Of a stretch of 64,000 nt of DNA, positions 16,855-25,032 are shown piece by piece. How positions within the stretch are numbered: the stretch's first letter is position 1; every line of letters begins with the position of its first letter. Source of the DNA: 55-13 sp037190145. GTDB taxonomy: Bacteria > Armatimonadota > Fimbriimonadia > Fimbriimonadales > Fimbriimonadaceae. The stretch is taken from positions 271,259-335,258 of the forward strand of contig JBBCJU010000010.1 of NCBI GenBank assembly GCA_037190145.1, written 5' to 3'. The notes beneath the pieces are model-generated. The model was not told the DNA's origin. It did no database searches and saw only the letters and a program-made list of their open reading frames with translations. The translations under genes were made by a program, and so were the position numbers.

Positions 16855-18963
16855 ATGCCTGAGCTATTGCTGGAACTTGGCTGTGAAGAGTTGCCTGCCT
16901 CCTTTGTGGAGAAAGCGACGAATGATCTGCGTGATAAAGTCATGGAGCTGCTACAGGGCTCGAATGTCTTGGGAGCAGGTTCTAAAGCAACAGTTTATGG
17001 CACGCCACGGCGTCTGATTGTTTCGGTTTCAGACTTGATTGAGAAACAGCCGGATGAACAGAAAGAGATGCGCGGTCCGGCGATACAGGCTGCCTATGAC
17101 AAGGAAGGAAATCCAACCAAGGCGCTTGAGGGTTTCTGTAAGAGTAATGGGGTGGATGTTGCTTCGGTTCGGAAGGATGAGAAGTACATCTGGGTTGATA
17201 AAACGATCTTGGGTAAGGAGACGAACCAACTCCTGCAGGATGTGCTTCCTCAGGCAATCAAGAGTTTAACGTTTGATAAAACGATGCGTTGGGGTTCTTC
17301 GCGGATGCGATTTGCTCGACCCATTCGCTGGATTTTGGCGGCATTCGATGGAAAGGTGGTGCCCTTTGTCATCGAGTCGGTTCAGTCAACTTTGGCTTCC
17401 CAGGGACATCGATTCTATTCGCCGGAGATGTTTGAAGCGAAAACTGTGGTGGACCTGGTTTCTGAGCTTCGAAAGCGAAATGTTGAGCCTGACCCTGAGG
17501 TTCGTCGTGAGCGGATTCGGAAGGGAGCGGGTGAGGTTTCCTCGGGAACTCCATTGCTAACAGAAGCCTTGGTAGATGAAAACGCTTATTTAACCGAGTG
17601 GCCGACTCCAATTGAGGGTGAATTTAAACCTGAATTTCTAGATTTACCGCGACCCGTTCTGATTACCGCGATGGCGAAGCACGAAAAGATGTTTCCAGTT
17701 CAGGATGAATCTGGGAAACTAACGAATCGCTTTGTTTTCGTTCGGAATTCTGGACAAGACAACACGGTTCGGATTGGTAACCAGTGGGTTCTGAATGCTC
17801 GCTTCAACGATGCTCGATTCTTTTACACCGAAGACCAGAAGCATTCGATGGATGACTTTTTGGAGAAGACCTCTACTATTGTCTTCCAAGAAAAGTTAGG
17901 CAACGTTCGGCAGAGAGCCGACCGGTTGAGCAAGTTAGCTCATCGGATTGCAGAGGCGACGAACGGAACACCCGATGAATTGGTGTTGGCGAGAACGGCC
18001 GGACTTTATTGCAAAGCAGATTTGGCCACAGGCTTGGTAAGCGAACTTCCGGCGCTGCAGGGAGTTATTGGAAGCGAATACGCCAAGCGGGAAGGCATGC
18101 TAGAAGAAGTTGCTTGGGCGATCTCCACTCATTACGATATCTCTAAGAACCAGAACATCAATACGGGTGGGGCGAAGACTGCTATTCGTGTGGCGATGGC
18201 CGATCAGTTGGACAAGCTTGCTGGCTACCTTGGACTTGGGCTGGAACCATCAGGGTCTAGCGATCCGTTTGGTTTGCGAAGGGCGTCCACCATCTTGATT
18301 GATGCTGCGATGATGTGGACGAATCCTCTCCCATCGTATGCGGAATTGCTGAGCTACGCGATCAGTCTTTATGCTGAGCAAGGAGTTGAGTTGGATGAAC
18401 CGAGTGCTCAGGCTGCTTTGGCCCGAGTCTTTGCTTCTCGCTATGAGGCGATGTTGAGTAATGTCCGGCATGACATTCTTCAAGCGGCCTTGCTGGAGGC
18501 TGTACCGCATGAGAACAGCATGCCAAGACGTGTTCGACTGCGGGTTCGATGCTTGGAAACGCTTGCAAAGGACACTCAGTTTGTTCAGGCGGCCACTCGT
18601 CCACTGAACATCGTAGCAGCGGCAAGGAAGAAGGAGATTGGCTTCGCGGAAGAAAATCCAGTTTCGGCAGTTATTGCCGATGATCTGCAATCTGAGAGCG
18701 GATTTGCCCTTCTTCAAGCTTTGAAACTTAGAGAGGAGGAGCTTCGCAAAGCGGTTGAAGAAGAACGATCGGAAGACGTTATCTCTTTGAGCCGAGCATT
18801 GGAGCGACCGATCCATGAGTTTTTTGAGAGCACGATGGTGATGGCTGAGGAAGAGAACGTTCGTTTTGCGCGGCTCACTTTGATGAATGCTTGCTCGAAA
18901 CAGCTCTTGTCGGCGGGAGATTTTTCTAAACTCGTCGTGGCTGGCACGGACACTGCAGACTAG
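16855..18963 (+). CDS. glyS: Glycine--tRNA ligase, beta subunit
   Basis: A 702-residue protein, the normal length for the bacterial beta subunit. N-terminal LLLELGCEELPASFV and the YGTPRRLIVSV segment are family signatures, as are the motifs MRWGSSRMRFARPIRWI, ITAMAKHEKMFPVQD, NARFNDARFFYTED and DPFGLRRAS. The C-terminal part is the DALR-like anticodon-binding region. With the alpha subunit it forms the alpha2-beta2 enzyme that charges tRNA-Gly; beta binds the tRNA. glyQ is not in the window, so the two subunit genes are separated. ATG at 16855 is chosen over an upstream GTG (16819) because it begins the conserved N-terminus and sits 8 nt after a -10 box. Confidence 0.96.
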   Translation: MPELLLELGCEELPASFVEKATNDLRDKVMELLQGSNVLGAGSKATVYGTPRRLIVSVSDLIEKQPDEQKEMRGPAIQAAYDKEGNPTKALEGFCKSNGVDVASVRKDEKYIWVDKTILGKETNQLLQDVLPQAIKSLTFDKTMRWGSSRMRFARPIRWILAAFDGKVVPFVIESVQSTLASQGHRFYSPEMFEAKTVVDLVSELRKRNVEPDPEVRRERIRKGAGEVSSGTPLLTEALVDENAYLTEWPTPIEGEFKPEFLDLPRPVLITAMAKHEKMFPVQDESGKLTNRFVFVRNSGQDNTVRIGNQWVLNARFNDARFFYTEDQKHSMDDFLEKTSTIVFQEKLGNVRQRADRLSKLAHRIAEATNGTPDELVLARTAGLYCKADLATGLVSELPALQGVIGSEYAKREGMLEEVAWAISTHYDISKNQNINTGGAKTAIRVAMADQLDKLAGYLGLGLEPSGSSDPFGLRRASTILIDAAMMWTNPLPSYAELLSYAISLYAEQGVELDEPSAQAALARVFASRYEAMLSNVRHDILQAALLEAVPHENSMPRRVRLRVRCLETLAKDTQFVQAATRPLNIVAAARKKEIGFAEENPVSAVIADDLQSESGFALLQALKLREEELRKAVEEERSEDVISLSRALERPIHEFFESTMVMAEEENVRFARLTLMNACSKQLLSAGDFSKLVVAGTDTAD

Positions 18964-18974
18964 CGGCGCGGGTG

Positions 18975-20063
18975 ATGGATCGAATTCTTCAAAAAGCTAT
19001 TCAGTTTCTTCAGGATGAAGTTCGTCCGAAGGCGCAAGAGATCGATTTGAGCGTAGATGCGCTAAAGGTTGCCCTTGATGGCTTATGTGACCTTGACTTG
19101 ATGGCGCTGAAGCGTCCAGTTGAGTATGGCGGTCCGGCCTTACCGGAAGAGTCGTTCCGAATATTCCAGGAAGAAATGGCTCGCGCCTCGGGAGCTCTGG
19201 CTTTTCTACAGACTCAGCATCAGAGTGCGGTCGGGATGATAGGCAAGAGCGAGAATATTGACCTTAAGGATCGCTATTTGCCGAAGATGGGGAATGGCGA
19301 GAAGCTGGTTGGGATTGGCTTTAGCCAACTGCGGCGACCGGGCGAGCCATTATTGAAAGCCGAAAGATTGGAGAGTGGGTACCTGCTCAATGGACAGGTG
19401 CCATGGATCACGGGATGGTCGCTTTATCCTGAGTTCCTAGTGGGCGCTGCATTGCCGGATGGGCAAGCTGTTTTTGGGGTAGTCCCGTTGTTAGCGACGG
19501 ACACAGGCCAAGGAATTCTGCGTATATCTGAGCCGATGAAACTTGCGGCTATGGAATCAGCGATGACGGTTTCGGCTGAGTTTACGAACTGGTTTGTGCC
19601 AGACGAGAATATTGCTTTTGTGCGTCCCTCAGACTGGATTCGGAATAACGACAAGATTAACATTGCGCTGCAAGGCCACTTTGCGCTTGGATGTGCTCAG
19701 GCAGGCCTAGATATTTTGAAGGCGGCAGGGGATGCGCGCGGATTCCAGTTCCTCAAGGACTCTTTTGATCGATTGCATCAAGAGCTTGAAGAGTGTAAGG
19801 TGGAGACAAGCCAGGCTCAGGAAGCATTAGAATCTGAAGGAATGGTAACGGAAGAAGTTACGGAGTGGCGACTGAGAGTTCGTGCTTGGGCTATTGATTT
19901 GGCCGTCCGTTGCGCACATGCGGGAGTCACGGCTTCTAGTGGAGCGGCTAACTCCTTAAAGCATCCGGCGCAGAGGGTTTATCGAGAAGCTTTGGTTTAT
20001 ACCGTGAGCGCTCAAACCACACCGATTATGGAAGCGACTTTGAAACGTATTGTGCGTGGCTAG
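18975..20063 (+). CDS. Acyl-CoA dehydrogenase-like flavoprotein with altered active site
   Basis: A 362-residue protein 11 nt after glyS, probably in one operon. The N-terminal helical domain (EVRPKAQEIDLS, MALKRPVEYGGPALP, EEMARASGALAFLQTQHQSA) and the middle beta domain (GIGFSQLRRPGEPLLKAER, YLLNGQVPWITGW) follow the acyl-CoA dehydrogenase fold, which binds FAD. In the C-terminal domain the helix before the end reads VYREALVYTVSAQTTPIME, where family members usually have the catalytic glutamate followed by GT. The base is not evident, so it may be a monooxygenase-like or inactive relative. The start is ATG; a GTG lies one codon upstream. Substrate unknown. Confidence 0.82.
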   Translation: MDRILQKAIQFLQDEVRPKAQEIDLSVDALKVALDGLCDLDLMALKRPVEYGGPALPEESFRIFQEEMARASGALAFLQTQHQSAVGMIGKSENIDLKDRYLPKMGNGEKLVGIGFSQLRRPGEPLLKAERLESGYLLNGQVPWITGWSLYPEFLVGAALPDGQAVFGVVPLLATDTGQGILRISEPMKLAAMESAMTVSAEFTNWFVPDENIAFVRPSDWIRNNDKINIALQGHFALGCAQAGLDILKAAGDARGFQFLKDSFDRLHQELEECKVETSQAQEALESEGMVTEEVTEWRLRVRAWAIDLAVRCAHAGVTASSGAANSLKHPAQRVYREALVYTVSAQTTPIMEATLKRIVRG

Positions 20064-20191
20064 TCGGGCCGCACTTACGAAGGTGGCATTTTGCAGTCCT
20101 GGCCTTCCTATGCGCCAAAAGCCCTTTGTACCAGTGCCTCACTTACTTGGATTTCATCACTTTTCGCCGAATGAATTCGGAGGTCCTGGGG

Positions 20192-21040
20192 TTAGCCTTT
20201 TGTCATTGACCAAAGCTTGGCGAGATTGATGGCGTGTCCCTCTGGGGCGTCGGGAGTCTCTAGAAGGATTGGGATCTCAAAGAATCTTGGGTCGTTGACG
20301 AGGAGTTCGAAGGCCGTTGGCCCGATGAAGCCTTCACCGATGTTCTCGTGACGGTCGACTCGGGTGCCAATGTCTTTTTTGGAGTCATTGCAGTGGATGG
20401 CTTTTAGGTTCTGGATTCCCACGATCTGGTCGAACACAGCAAAGGTCTGGTCATAGGTCTCGGCGGTCCGAATGTCGTAGCCGGCCGCGAAGATATGACA
20501 CGTGTCCAGGCAAACGCCCAGGCGTGTTGGGGCTCCCGTAAGTTCAAAGAGACGTGCGATCTCCTCAAACTTTGAGTCGAGCGAGGAGCCCTGACCGGCG
20601 GTGGTTTCGGCGAGAATCATCACGTCATCTGGAGTATCGGCAAGGACTTCTTTGACGGACTCAGCAGCAATTTTTAGGCCTTCTTCTGCACCACGTCCAC
20701 CATGGGAGCCAATATGGGAGACGGCGAACTTAATGCCGTATTGATTACATCTCCTAAGCTCTCCCTTAAGGCCTTCAATGCTCTTAGTGCGCGCTTCGTC
20801 CGTAGGAGCGCACAGGTTCACAAGATAACTGTCATGGCTGACGACGACATCTATTCCGGTTTCTAACTTGGCGGCTTGGAAATCGGCCACCATTTCTTCA
20901 GTCACCGGCTTGGCGGCCCACTGCTGGGGGCTGGAGGTAAAGACTTGGACAGCAGTGCAGCCGATTGCTTTGCCGGTCCGCACTGCCGAACCAAGTCCAC
21001 CTTTGATAGGCATGTGTGCGCCGAGAAGATGAGTTGCCAT
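20192..21040 (-). CDS. nfo: Endonuclease IV (AP endonuclease)
   Basis: A 282-residue enzyme of normal length. Endonuclease IV cuts the backbone 5' of abasic sites in base-excision repair, using three zinc ions. Ligand motifs are in order: VSHDSYLVNL, SHIGSHGG, ILAETTAGQGSSL, GVCLDTCHIFAAGYD, IHCNDSKKDIGTRVDRHENIGEG and ILLETP. The N-terminus LLGAHMPIKGGLG is typical. It is transcribed alone, convergent with the dehydrogenase-like gene and divergent from the phosphohexomutase. Confidence 0.96.
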   Translation of the reverse strand: MATHLLGAHMPIKGGLGSAVRTGKAIGCTAVQVFTSSPQQWAAKPVTEEMVADFQAAKLETGIDVVVSHDSYLVNLCAPTDEARTKSIEGLKGELRRCNQYGIKFAVSHIGSHGGRGAEEGLKIAAESVKEVLADTPDDVMILAETTAGQGSSLDSKFEEIARLFELTGAPTRLGVCLDTCHIFAAGYDIRTAETYDQTFAVFDQIVGIQNLKAIHCNDSKKDIGTRVDRHENIGEGFIGPTAFELLVNDPRFFEIPILLETPDAPEGHAINLAKLWSMTKG

Positions 21041-21251
21041 TACGGCTCTATTTTGCTTGACGCTTGATGATTTTGAAGCCTTTTATGGGGAAACATTGAT
21101 GCCTTTGACGGGCATGTACTGGGAAAAAAGAGTCGGCGATCCACTAAGATTTATCCACCTCAGTTTTCCCGATCCCTGGGATCATCAATCGGTTCATTTA
21201 CTTTTACAAAAACTCGTGTTGGGTTTGCCGCTTTGGTTTAGCTTCTTCGAC

Positions 21252-21257
21252 TAAACT
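21252..21257 (+). promoter_or_regulatory. -10 box of phosphohexomutase gene
   Basis: TAAACT ends 8 nt before the ATG at 21266, and no Shine-Dalgarno follows, so the mRNA is probably leaderless. In the same 225-bp divergent gap is a small palindrome GATCCCTGGGATC (21171-21183) that could be a regulator site. Confidence 0.45.
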
Positions 21258-21265
21258 AGCTTGCA

Positions 21266-22618
21266 ATGGGTCAGTATCTGCCTTGCTTCAAAGCGTACGA
21301 TGTTCGTGGCAAAGTGCCAAGCGAACTCAATCCTGAAATCGCCTACGCCATCGGCCGGGCCTATGCTCAGCAGGTTCAGCCGAAGAAAGTCTGCATTGGT
21401 TATGACATTCGTTTGAGCGGTCCCGAGCTTTATCAAGCGATGGCGAAAGGTCTAAATGACGAAGGGGTGGATGTTGTTCATCTGGGGATGATTGGGACCG
21501 AAATGGTCTACTTCGCTACCGCTTTTTATGGTTATGACGGCGGGGTTATGATTACAGCGAGCCACAATCCGCCCGAATACAACGGATTGAAGATGGTACG
21601 GGCAGAGAGTCGGCCAATCAGTGGCGATACGGGCTTGCTGGATATTGAAAAACTAGCGTATGACTATCTTCAAAATCCGACCCCAAGTACTGGGACCGGG
21701 AGCATTGAAGAGAAAGACTGCTATGCCGATTTTACGGCTCACCTCTTGAGAGTGGTGGCTCCTGCAGATATTAAGCCGCTAAAGGTTTTGGCTGATCCAG
21801 GAAATGGAGCTTCGGGTGTAGCGCTGAATCACTTATTGCCACACCTGCCGCTAGAGGTCACACAGATTCGACCTGAGCCAGATGGTCATTTTCCAAATGG
21901 TGTTCCCAACCCTATCCTAGAAGAAGCTCGGGCGATGACGGAAGAAGCCTTGAGAAAGGATACCTATGCCTTTGGTGTAGCTTGGGATGGCGACTATGAT
22001 CGCTGCTTCTTCTTTGATGAACATGGCAACTTCATTGAGGGCTATTACATTGTTGGGCTTTTGGCGCAGGCTATCTTGCAGAAGGACCCCAACCACACCA
22101 TCATTTATGATCCTCGACTAACCTGGAATACCCTCGATATCGTGGGCAAACTGGGAGGGAATGCAGTGGTTTGCAAGAGTGGACATGCCTTTATCAAAGA
22201 GAAGATGCGAGCGGAGGACGCCACTTATGGTGGAGAGATGAGTGCTCACCACTACTTCAAGGATCACTGGTATTGCGATAGCGGAATGATTCCGTTTTTG
22301 CTGATTGCTCGCTTGGTGTCGCAGACTGGGCGCAGCCTTGGCGATTTGGTGGGCGAAATGATTGAGAACTACCCTTGCTCTGGTGAAGTGAACTCCAGTG
22401 TGGCAGATGTTCAAACAGTCCTTAAGGCAGTTGAAAGCAAATACTCCGATGGGAAGATCGATAAGTTGGACGGGCTTTCGGTGGAATATTCTGATTGGCG
22501 ATTCAATTTGCGAGGTTCTAATACAGAACCTGTTATAAGATTGAATGTGGAGACGCGAGGAAATCGCTCTCTAATGGAAAGTAAGACCGAAGAACTTTTG
22601 CAAATAATTCGGGGTTAA
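21266..22618 (+). CDS. Phosphomannomutase/phosphoglucomutase
   Basis: A 450-residue alpha-D-phosphohexomutase. The phosphoserine loop is TASHNPPEYNGLK (near residue 98), the metal loop is DGDYDR (near 239), the sugar loop is GEMSAHHY (near 321) and the phosphate site is RGSNTEP (near 414). It interconverts hexose 1- and 6-phosphates and so feeds GDP-mannose, UDP-glucose and polysaccharide synthesis. GEMSAHH is the form found in bifunctional PMM/PGM enzymes such as AlgC, so dual specificity is likely. It is a single gene with a predicted leaderless start. Confidence 0.95.
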   Translation: MGQYLPCFKAYDVRGKVPSELNPEIAYAIGRAYAQQVQPKKVCIGYDIRLSGPELYQAMAKGLNDEGVDVVHLGMIGTEMVYFATAFYGYDGGVMITASHNPPEYNGLKMVRAESRPISGDTGLLDIEKLAYDYLQNPTPSTGTGSIEEKDCYADFTAHLLRVVAPADIKPLKVLADPGNGASGVALNHLLPHLPLEVTQIRPEPDGHFPNGVPNPILEEARAMTEEALRKDTYAFGVAWDGDYDRCFFFDEHGNFIEGYYIVGLLAQAILQKDPNHTIIYDPRLTWNTLDIVGKLGGNAVVCKSGHAFIKEKMRAEDATYGGEMSAHHYFKDHWYCDSGMIPFLLIARLVSQTGRSLGDLVGEMIENYPCSGEVNSSVADVQTVLKAVESKYSDGKIDKLDGLSVEYSDWRFNLRGSNTEPVIRLNVETRGNRSLMESKTEELLQIIRG

Positions 22619-22651
22619 CTTCACGTGAAGAATCCCCGATAAGTACGGGGA
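22619..22651 (+). promoter_or_regulatory. Palindrome and hairpin before prepilin-like gene
   Basis: A perfect 12-bp palindrome CTTCACGTGAAG (22619-22630) begins on the last base of the phosphohexomutase stop. A second stem TCCCCG-ATAAGTA-CGGGGA (22633-22651) ends 3 nt before the ATG at 22655. The second would hold the ribosome-binding region in a hairpin, and the two may also attenuate read-through from the mutase gene. Confidence 0.5.
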
Positions 22652-22654
22652 AAC

Positions 22655-23407
22655 ATGAAGCGAAAAGGATTTACGCTGGTAGAGCTGTTGACGGTGATTG
22701 CCATATTGGCGATCCTTTTCGCGATTATGGTGCCGGTAGCCAAGGCGGCAAGAGGGGCCGCTTTTCAATACAATGCGGCCAACTCCATTAAGCAATTAGG
22801 CACTGCAGCGCAGCTATATGCTTCGGATAACGATGACACGGTGCCGTTAGCCTATTACTCCACGTGGGACGGCATGCAGGCGTGGTTTGGAAAGTCCAAT
22901 GAGCAGGGAACCGATTACGATGTGAAGCAGGGGGTGCTCACTTCGTACATGAACGGAAAGATTCTAAAAGACCCGACCCACAGCGCAAAAGCGTGGCTGG
23001 GTGATTTGTCTGGCTTTGGTTACAACTGGGGGCAAATCGGCAGTGATGGACATATCGCTGGAGGGTGGACTAATAGTTGGAATTGCTACAATCCCGCTCG
23101 CTATAGCGAAATCAGTGACCCCTCAAACACGATTGTCTTTGCAACAAGTATCTTCGTCAATGCATCCTGGCTACCGGGTGGTGATGGTCAAAGTTACGAC
23201 TATGGTTTCGTTTTCCAACCTTCCTATTGGGAAGGGAACTCGCCTGTTGATTTTCGCCATCAGGGAACTCGAAAAATAGACCCTGCCACGAAAACCATCG
23301 TGCATGAAGGTCTTGCTCTGGTGGCGATGGCTGATGGCCGAACCAAGCCGATGAAGCAGTCTCAAGTCACGGACAAAATGTTTTGGCGATTTAGGCCCCA
23401 GGACTGA
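22655..23407 (+). CDS. Type IV pilin-like / DUF1559-type prepilin protein
   Basis: A 250-residue protein with a prepilin peptidase site MKRKG-FTLVELL followed by a 20-residue hydrophobic helix (residues 5-28). The mature N-terminus F-T-x-x-E has the conserved glutamate. The C-terminal globular part is rich in Asn, Gly, Trp and Tyr and contains FGYNWGQIG and DFRHQGTRK ... ALVAMADGRTKPM. The HxG...DG arrangement is characteristic of the H-X9-DG proteins abundant in Planctomycetes and Armatimonadota. It is probably a minor pseudopilin or surface protein; its exact role is unknown. Confidence 0.85.
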   Translation: MKRKGFTLVELLTVIAILAILFAIMVPVAKAARGAAFQYNAANSIKQLGTAAQLYASDNDDTVPLAYYSTWDGMQAWFGKSNEQGTDYDVKQGVLTSYMNGKILKDPTHSAKAWLGDLSGFGYNWGQIGSDGHIAGGWTNSWNCYNPARYSEISDPSNTIVFATSIFVNASWLPGGDGQSYDYGFVFQPSYWEGNSPVDFRHQGTRKIDPATKTIVHEGLALVAMADGRTKPMKQSQVTDKMFWRFRPQD

Positions 23408-23569
23408 CGAACTAAATGGACTTGTCAACACGCCTTTAGTGTGCATGCCCCAGGCCTAGGACTTAACTGAGCCTTAATGAGTTGCTCGCACACTCATGGC
23501 AGGCAAGGATTTACATCCCCAAAACCTAAGAGGTCCCAAGAAGAGGATCTATAAAAAGCGAGACGGCAT
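23408..23569 (+). other. 162-nt leader or candidate small RNA ending in a strong terminator
   Basis: No coding frame is supported. The stretch separates the prepilin-like gene from a perfect terminator at 23570-23601, yet the distance is long for a simple 3' end. Several short inverted pairs are seen (ACAC/GTGT at 23429-23444, AGGC/GCCT around 23452-23475, TTGC/GCAA around 23483-23508). It could be a long 3' UTR or an independent RNA; no known RNA family was recognised. Confidence 0.35.
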
Positions 23570-23601
23570 AGCCTCCACACGAATGTGGAGGCATTTTTTT
23601 T
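23570..23601 (+). terminator. Strong intrinsic terminator
   Basis: A 9-bp perfect stem GCCTCCACA / TGTGGAGGC with a CGAA loop, then A and nine T. It separates upstream transcription from the flavohaemoglobin promoter. Confidence 0.9.
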
Positions 23602-23606
23602 GCCCA

Positions 23607-23624
23607 CTATGATGCATATCATAG
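23607..23624 (+). promoter_or_regulatory. FNR/DNR-type operator before flavohaemoglobin gene
   Basis: The inverted repeat CTATGAT-GCAT-ATCATAG has perfect 7-bp arms and contains TGAT-N4-ATCA, the core of Crp/Fnr-family sites (consensus TTGAT-N4-ATCAA). It is 57 nt before the flavohaemoglobin ATG, and a Crp/Fnr-family gene follows downstream of that gene. A second 12-bp palindrome GGGAAATTTCCC lies at 23661-23672, 8 nt before the ATG, and may be another site. Confidence 0.65.
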
Positions 23625-23680
23625 ACAGCCAAGACAGCGGGGCCCATCTTGATGTTGGAGGGGAAATTTCCCTAAACATC

Positions 23681-24883
23681 ATGCTCACAAAAGAACAGAT
23701 TGAGATCGTAAAGTCGACTGTCCCGATCCTAAAGGTCCACGGTGAAGCCATCACCACCACTTTCTACAGAAACCTGTTTGAAGAAAATCCTCAGCTTAAG
23801 AATATTTTCAATATGGCTAATCAGGCAAAAGGCGATCAGGCACGATCTTTGGCGGCCTCGGTTCTTGCTTATGCCTCCAATATTGATCAGCTTCAAAACC
23901 TTGGGCCGGCAGTTAGTCTCATTGCCCATAAGCATTGCAGCCTAGATGTCTTGCCGGAACATTATCCGATCGTAGGGAGAAACCTAATCCGGGCAATTGG
24001 GGAGGTCCTTGGCGATGCCGTGACCCCGGCGATTGCCGAAGCCTGGACGGCTGCTTATAATCAGTTGGCAGAAATCCTCATAGGGGTAGAAGCTAAGCTT
24101 TATGCGGACAACGCAGAGCGTGGGTGGACGGGCTTTAAGCCGTTTACTGTAACCAGCAAGCAACGGGAAAGTTATGTCATCACATCATTTGTCTTGACGC
24201 CAAGAGACGGAGAGCCACTTCCAGAACATAAGGTGGGGCAGTTCTTGTCGCTGAAGCTTAAAGGGGTTGGCCAACACGAAGAGATTCGACAATACACAAT
24301 CTCCAATACTCCGCGTGGAGACGCTTACCGAGTGAGTGTTAAGCGTGAGGAAGGCGGTCAGGTTTCAAACCATCTGCATGACTCTCTGAACCAAGGCGAT
24401 ATCGTTCTGGTACACATGCCTCAAGGCGATTTCGTATTGGATGAGGAAGCCACAGGCCCTGTTGCACTCATCAGTGGAGGTGTTGGTATTACACCGACCC
24501 TCGCAATGCTAGAGCGTCTTGCTGATCAAGCATCGGAGCGCGAAGTGATCTTTGTTCACTGTGCTATGAGTAGTGCAGTCCATGCCTTTAAGGATCGTGT
24601 GGAAGAGCTTTGCTCAACTCGACCGAACTTCAGCCAGTATGTGGCTTACGAAGCACCATCTTCGAAGGATAGTCTTGGCACAGACTATCAGGTCGAAGGA
24701 CAAATCACACTTGAAGCCTTGCAAAGTTGGGTTCCAAAGAATGCGGATTGCTACTTCTGTGGTCCAAAAGGATTTATGAAGGCGGTTGAGAAGCACCTGG
24801 AAGAGATTGGCATTCCCGCCGACAAGAGGAAGAGCGAAGTATTCGGCCCAACTCTAGATATTGAAGAGGTTGCTGCCGTCTAG
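23681..24883 (+). CDS. hmp: Flavohaemoglobin (nitric oxide dioxygenase)
   Basis: A 400-residue cytoplasmic enzyme that oxidises NO to nitrate with O2 and NAD(P)H. The globin domain (1-140) has distal Tyr29 (B10, TTTFYRNLF) and proximal His85 (IAHKHCS), the same numbers as in E. coli Hmp, which supports the ATG at 23681 rather than the 32-codon longer frame that would include the operator. The FAD domain has RQYTISNTP, and the NAD domain has GGVGITPTLAMLE and CYFCGPKGFM. The length matches the family. Context with a Crp/Fnr regulator and FNR-like box suggests NO or low-oxygen control. Confidence 0.96.
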   Translation: MLTKEQIEIVKSTVPILKVHGEAITTTFYRNLFEENPQLKNIFNMANQAKGDQARSLAASVLAYASNIDQLQNLGPAVSLIAHKHCSLDVLPEHYPIVGRNLIRAIGEVLGDAVTPAIAEAWTAAYNQLAEILIGVEAKLYADNAERGWTGFKPFTVTSKQRESYVITSFVLTPRDGEPLPEHKVGQFLSLKLKGVGQHEEIRQYTISNTPRGDAYRVSVKREEGGQVSNHLHDSLNQGDIVLVHMPQGDFVLDEEATGPVALISGGVGITPTLAMLERLADQASEREVIFVHCAMSSAVHAFKDRVEELCSTRPNFSQYVAYEAPSSKDSLGTDYQVEGQITLEALQSWVPKNADCYFCGPKGFMKAVEKHLEEIGIPADKRKSEVFGPTLDIEEVAAV

Positions 24884-24907
24884 TCTGTATCTCAATGTGT
24901 CCGCTAC

Positions 24908-24941
24908 AAGAATCCCAACCCGCTTTGGGGTCGGGATTCTT
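24908..24941 (+). terminator. Terminator-like hairpin after hmp
   Basis: AAGAATCCC / GGGATTCTT arms, with an inner ACCC/GGGT pair after one mismatch, lie 25 nt after the hmp stop. The T tract is short. Confidence 0.6.
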
Positions 24942-24980
24942 ACAACATGGCCAGCTCGGTCCCAGATTAGGCCAATCAAG

Positions 24981-25029
24981 TTTGACGAAAAAGGTCAAAA
25001 TAGTTTAAGGAATTAGCTAATTCCTTAAA
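24981..25029 (+). promoter_or_regulatory. 26-bp perfect palindrome and TTTGAC inverted repeat before crp/fnr gene
   Basis: TTTGAC-N7-GTCAAA (24981-24999) is followed by a perfect palindrome at 25004-25029 whose half is TTTAAGGAATTAG. The palindrome ends 3 nt before the ATG at 25033. As DNA it could be an autoregulatory operator; as RNA it forms a 13-bp hairpin that buries the only Shine-Dalgarno-like sequence (AAGGA) of the regulator gene. Confidence 0.65.
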
Positions 25030-25032
25030 ACC

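Noticed and set aside
18250..18816. 188-codon frame antisense to glyS
   Set aside because: It lies wholly within the conserved C-terminal part of glyS and looks like antisense sequence.
21057..21254. 65-codon frame with FPDPWDHQ, recalling the FPDPW of TrmB
   Set aside because: It has a TTG start without a ribosome site, lies across the promoter region of two divergent genes, and lacks all other TrmB motifs.
23585..23680. Longer N-terminus for the flavohaemoglobin
   Set aside because: It would translate the terminator end and the FNR-type operator; starting at 23681 places Tyr29 and His85 at the canonical positions.
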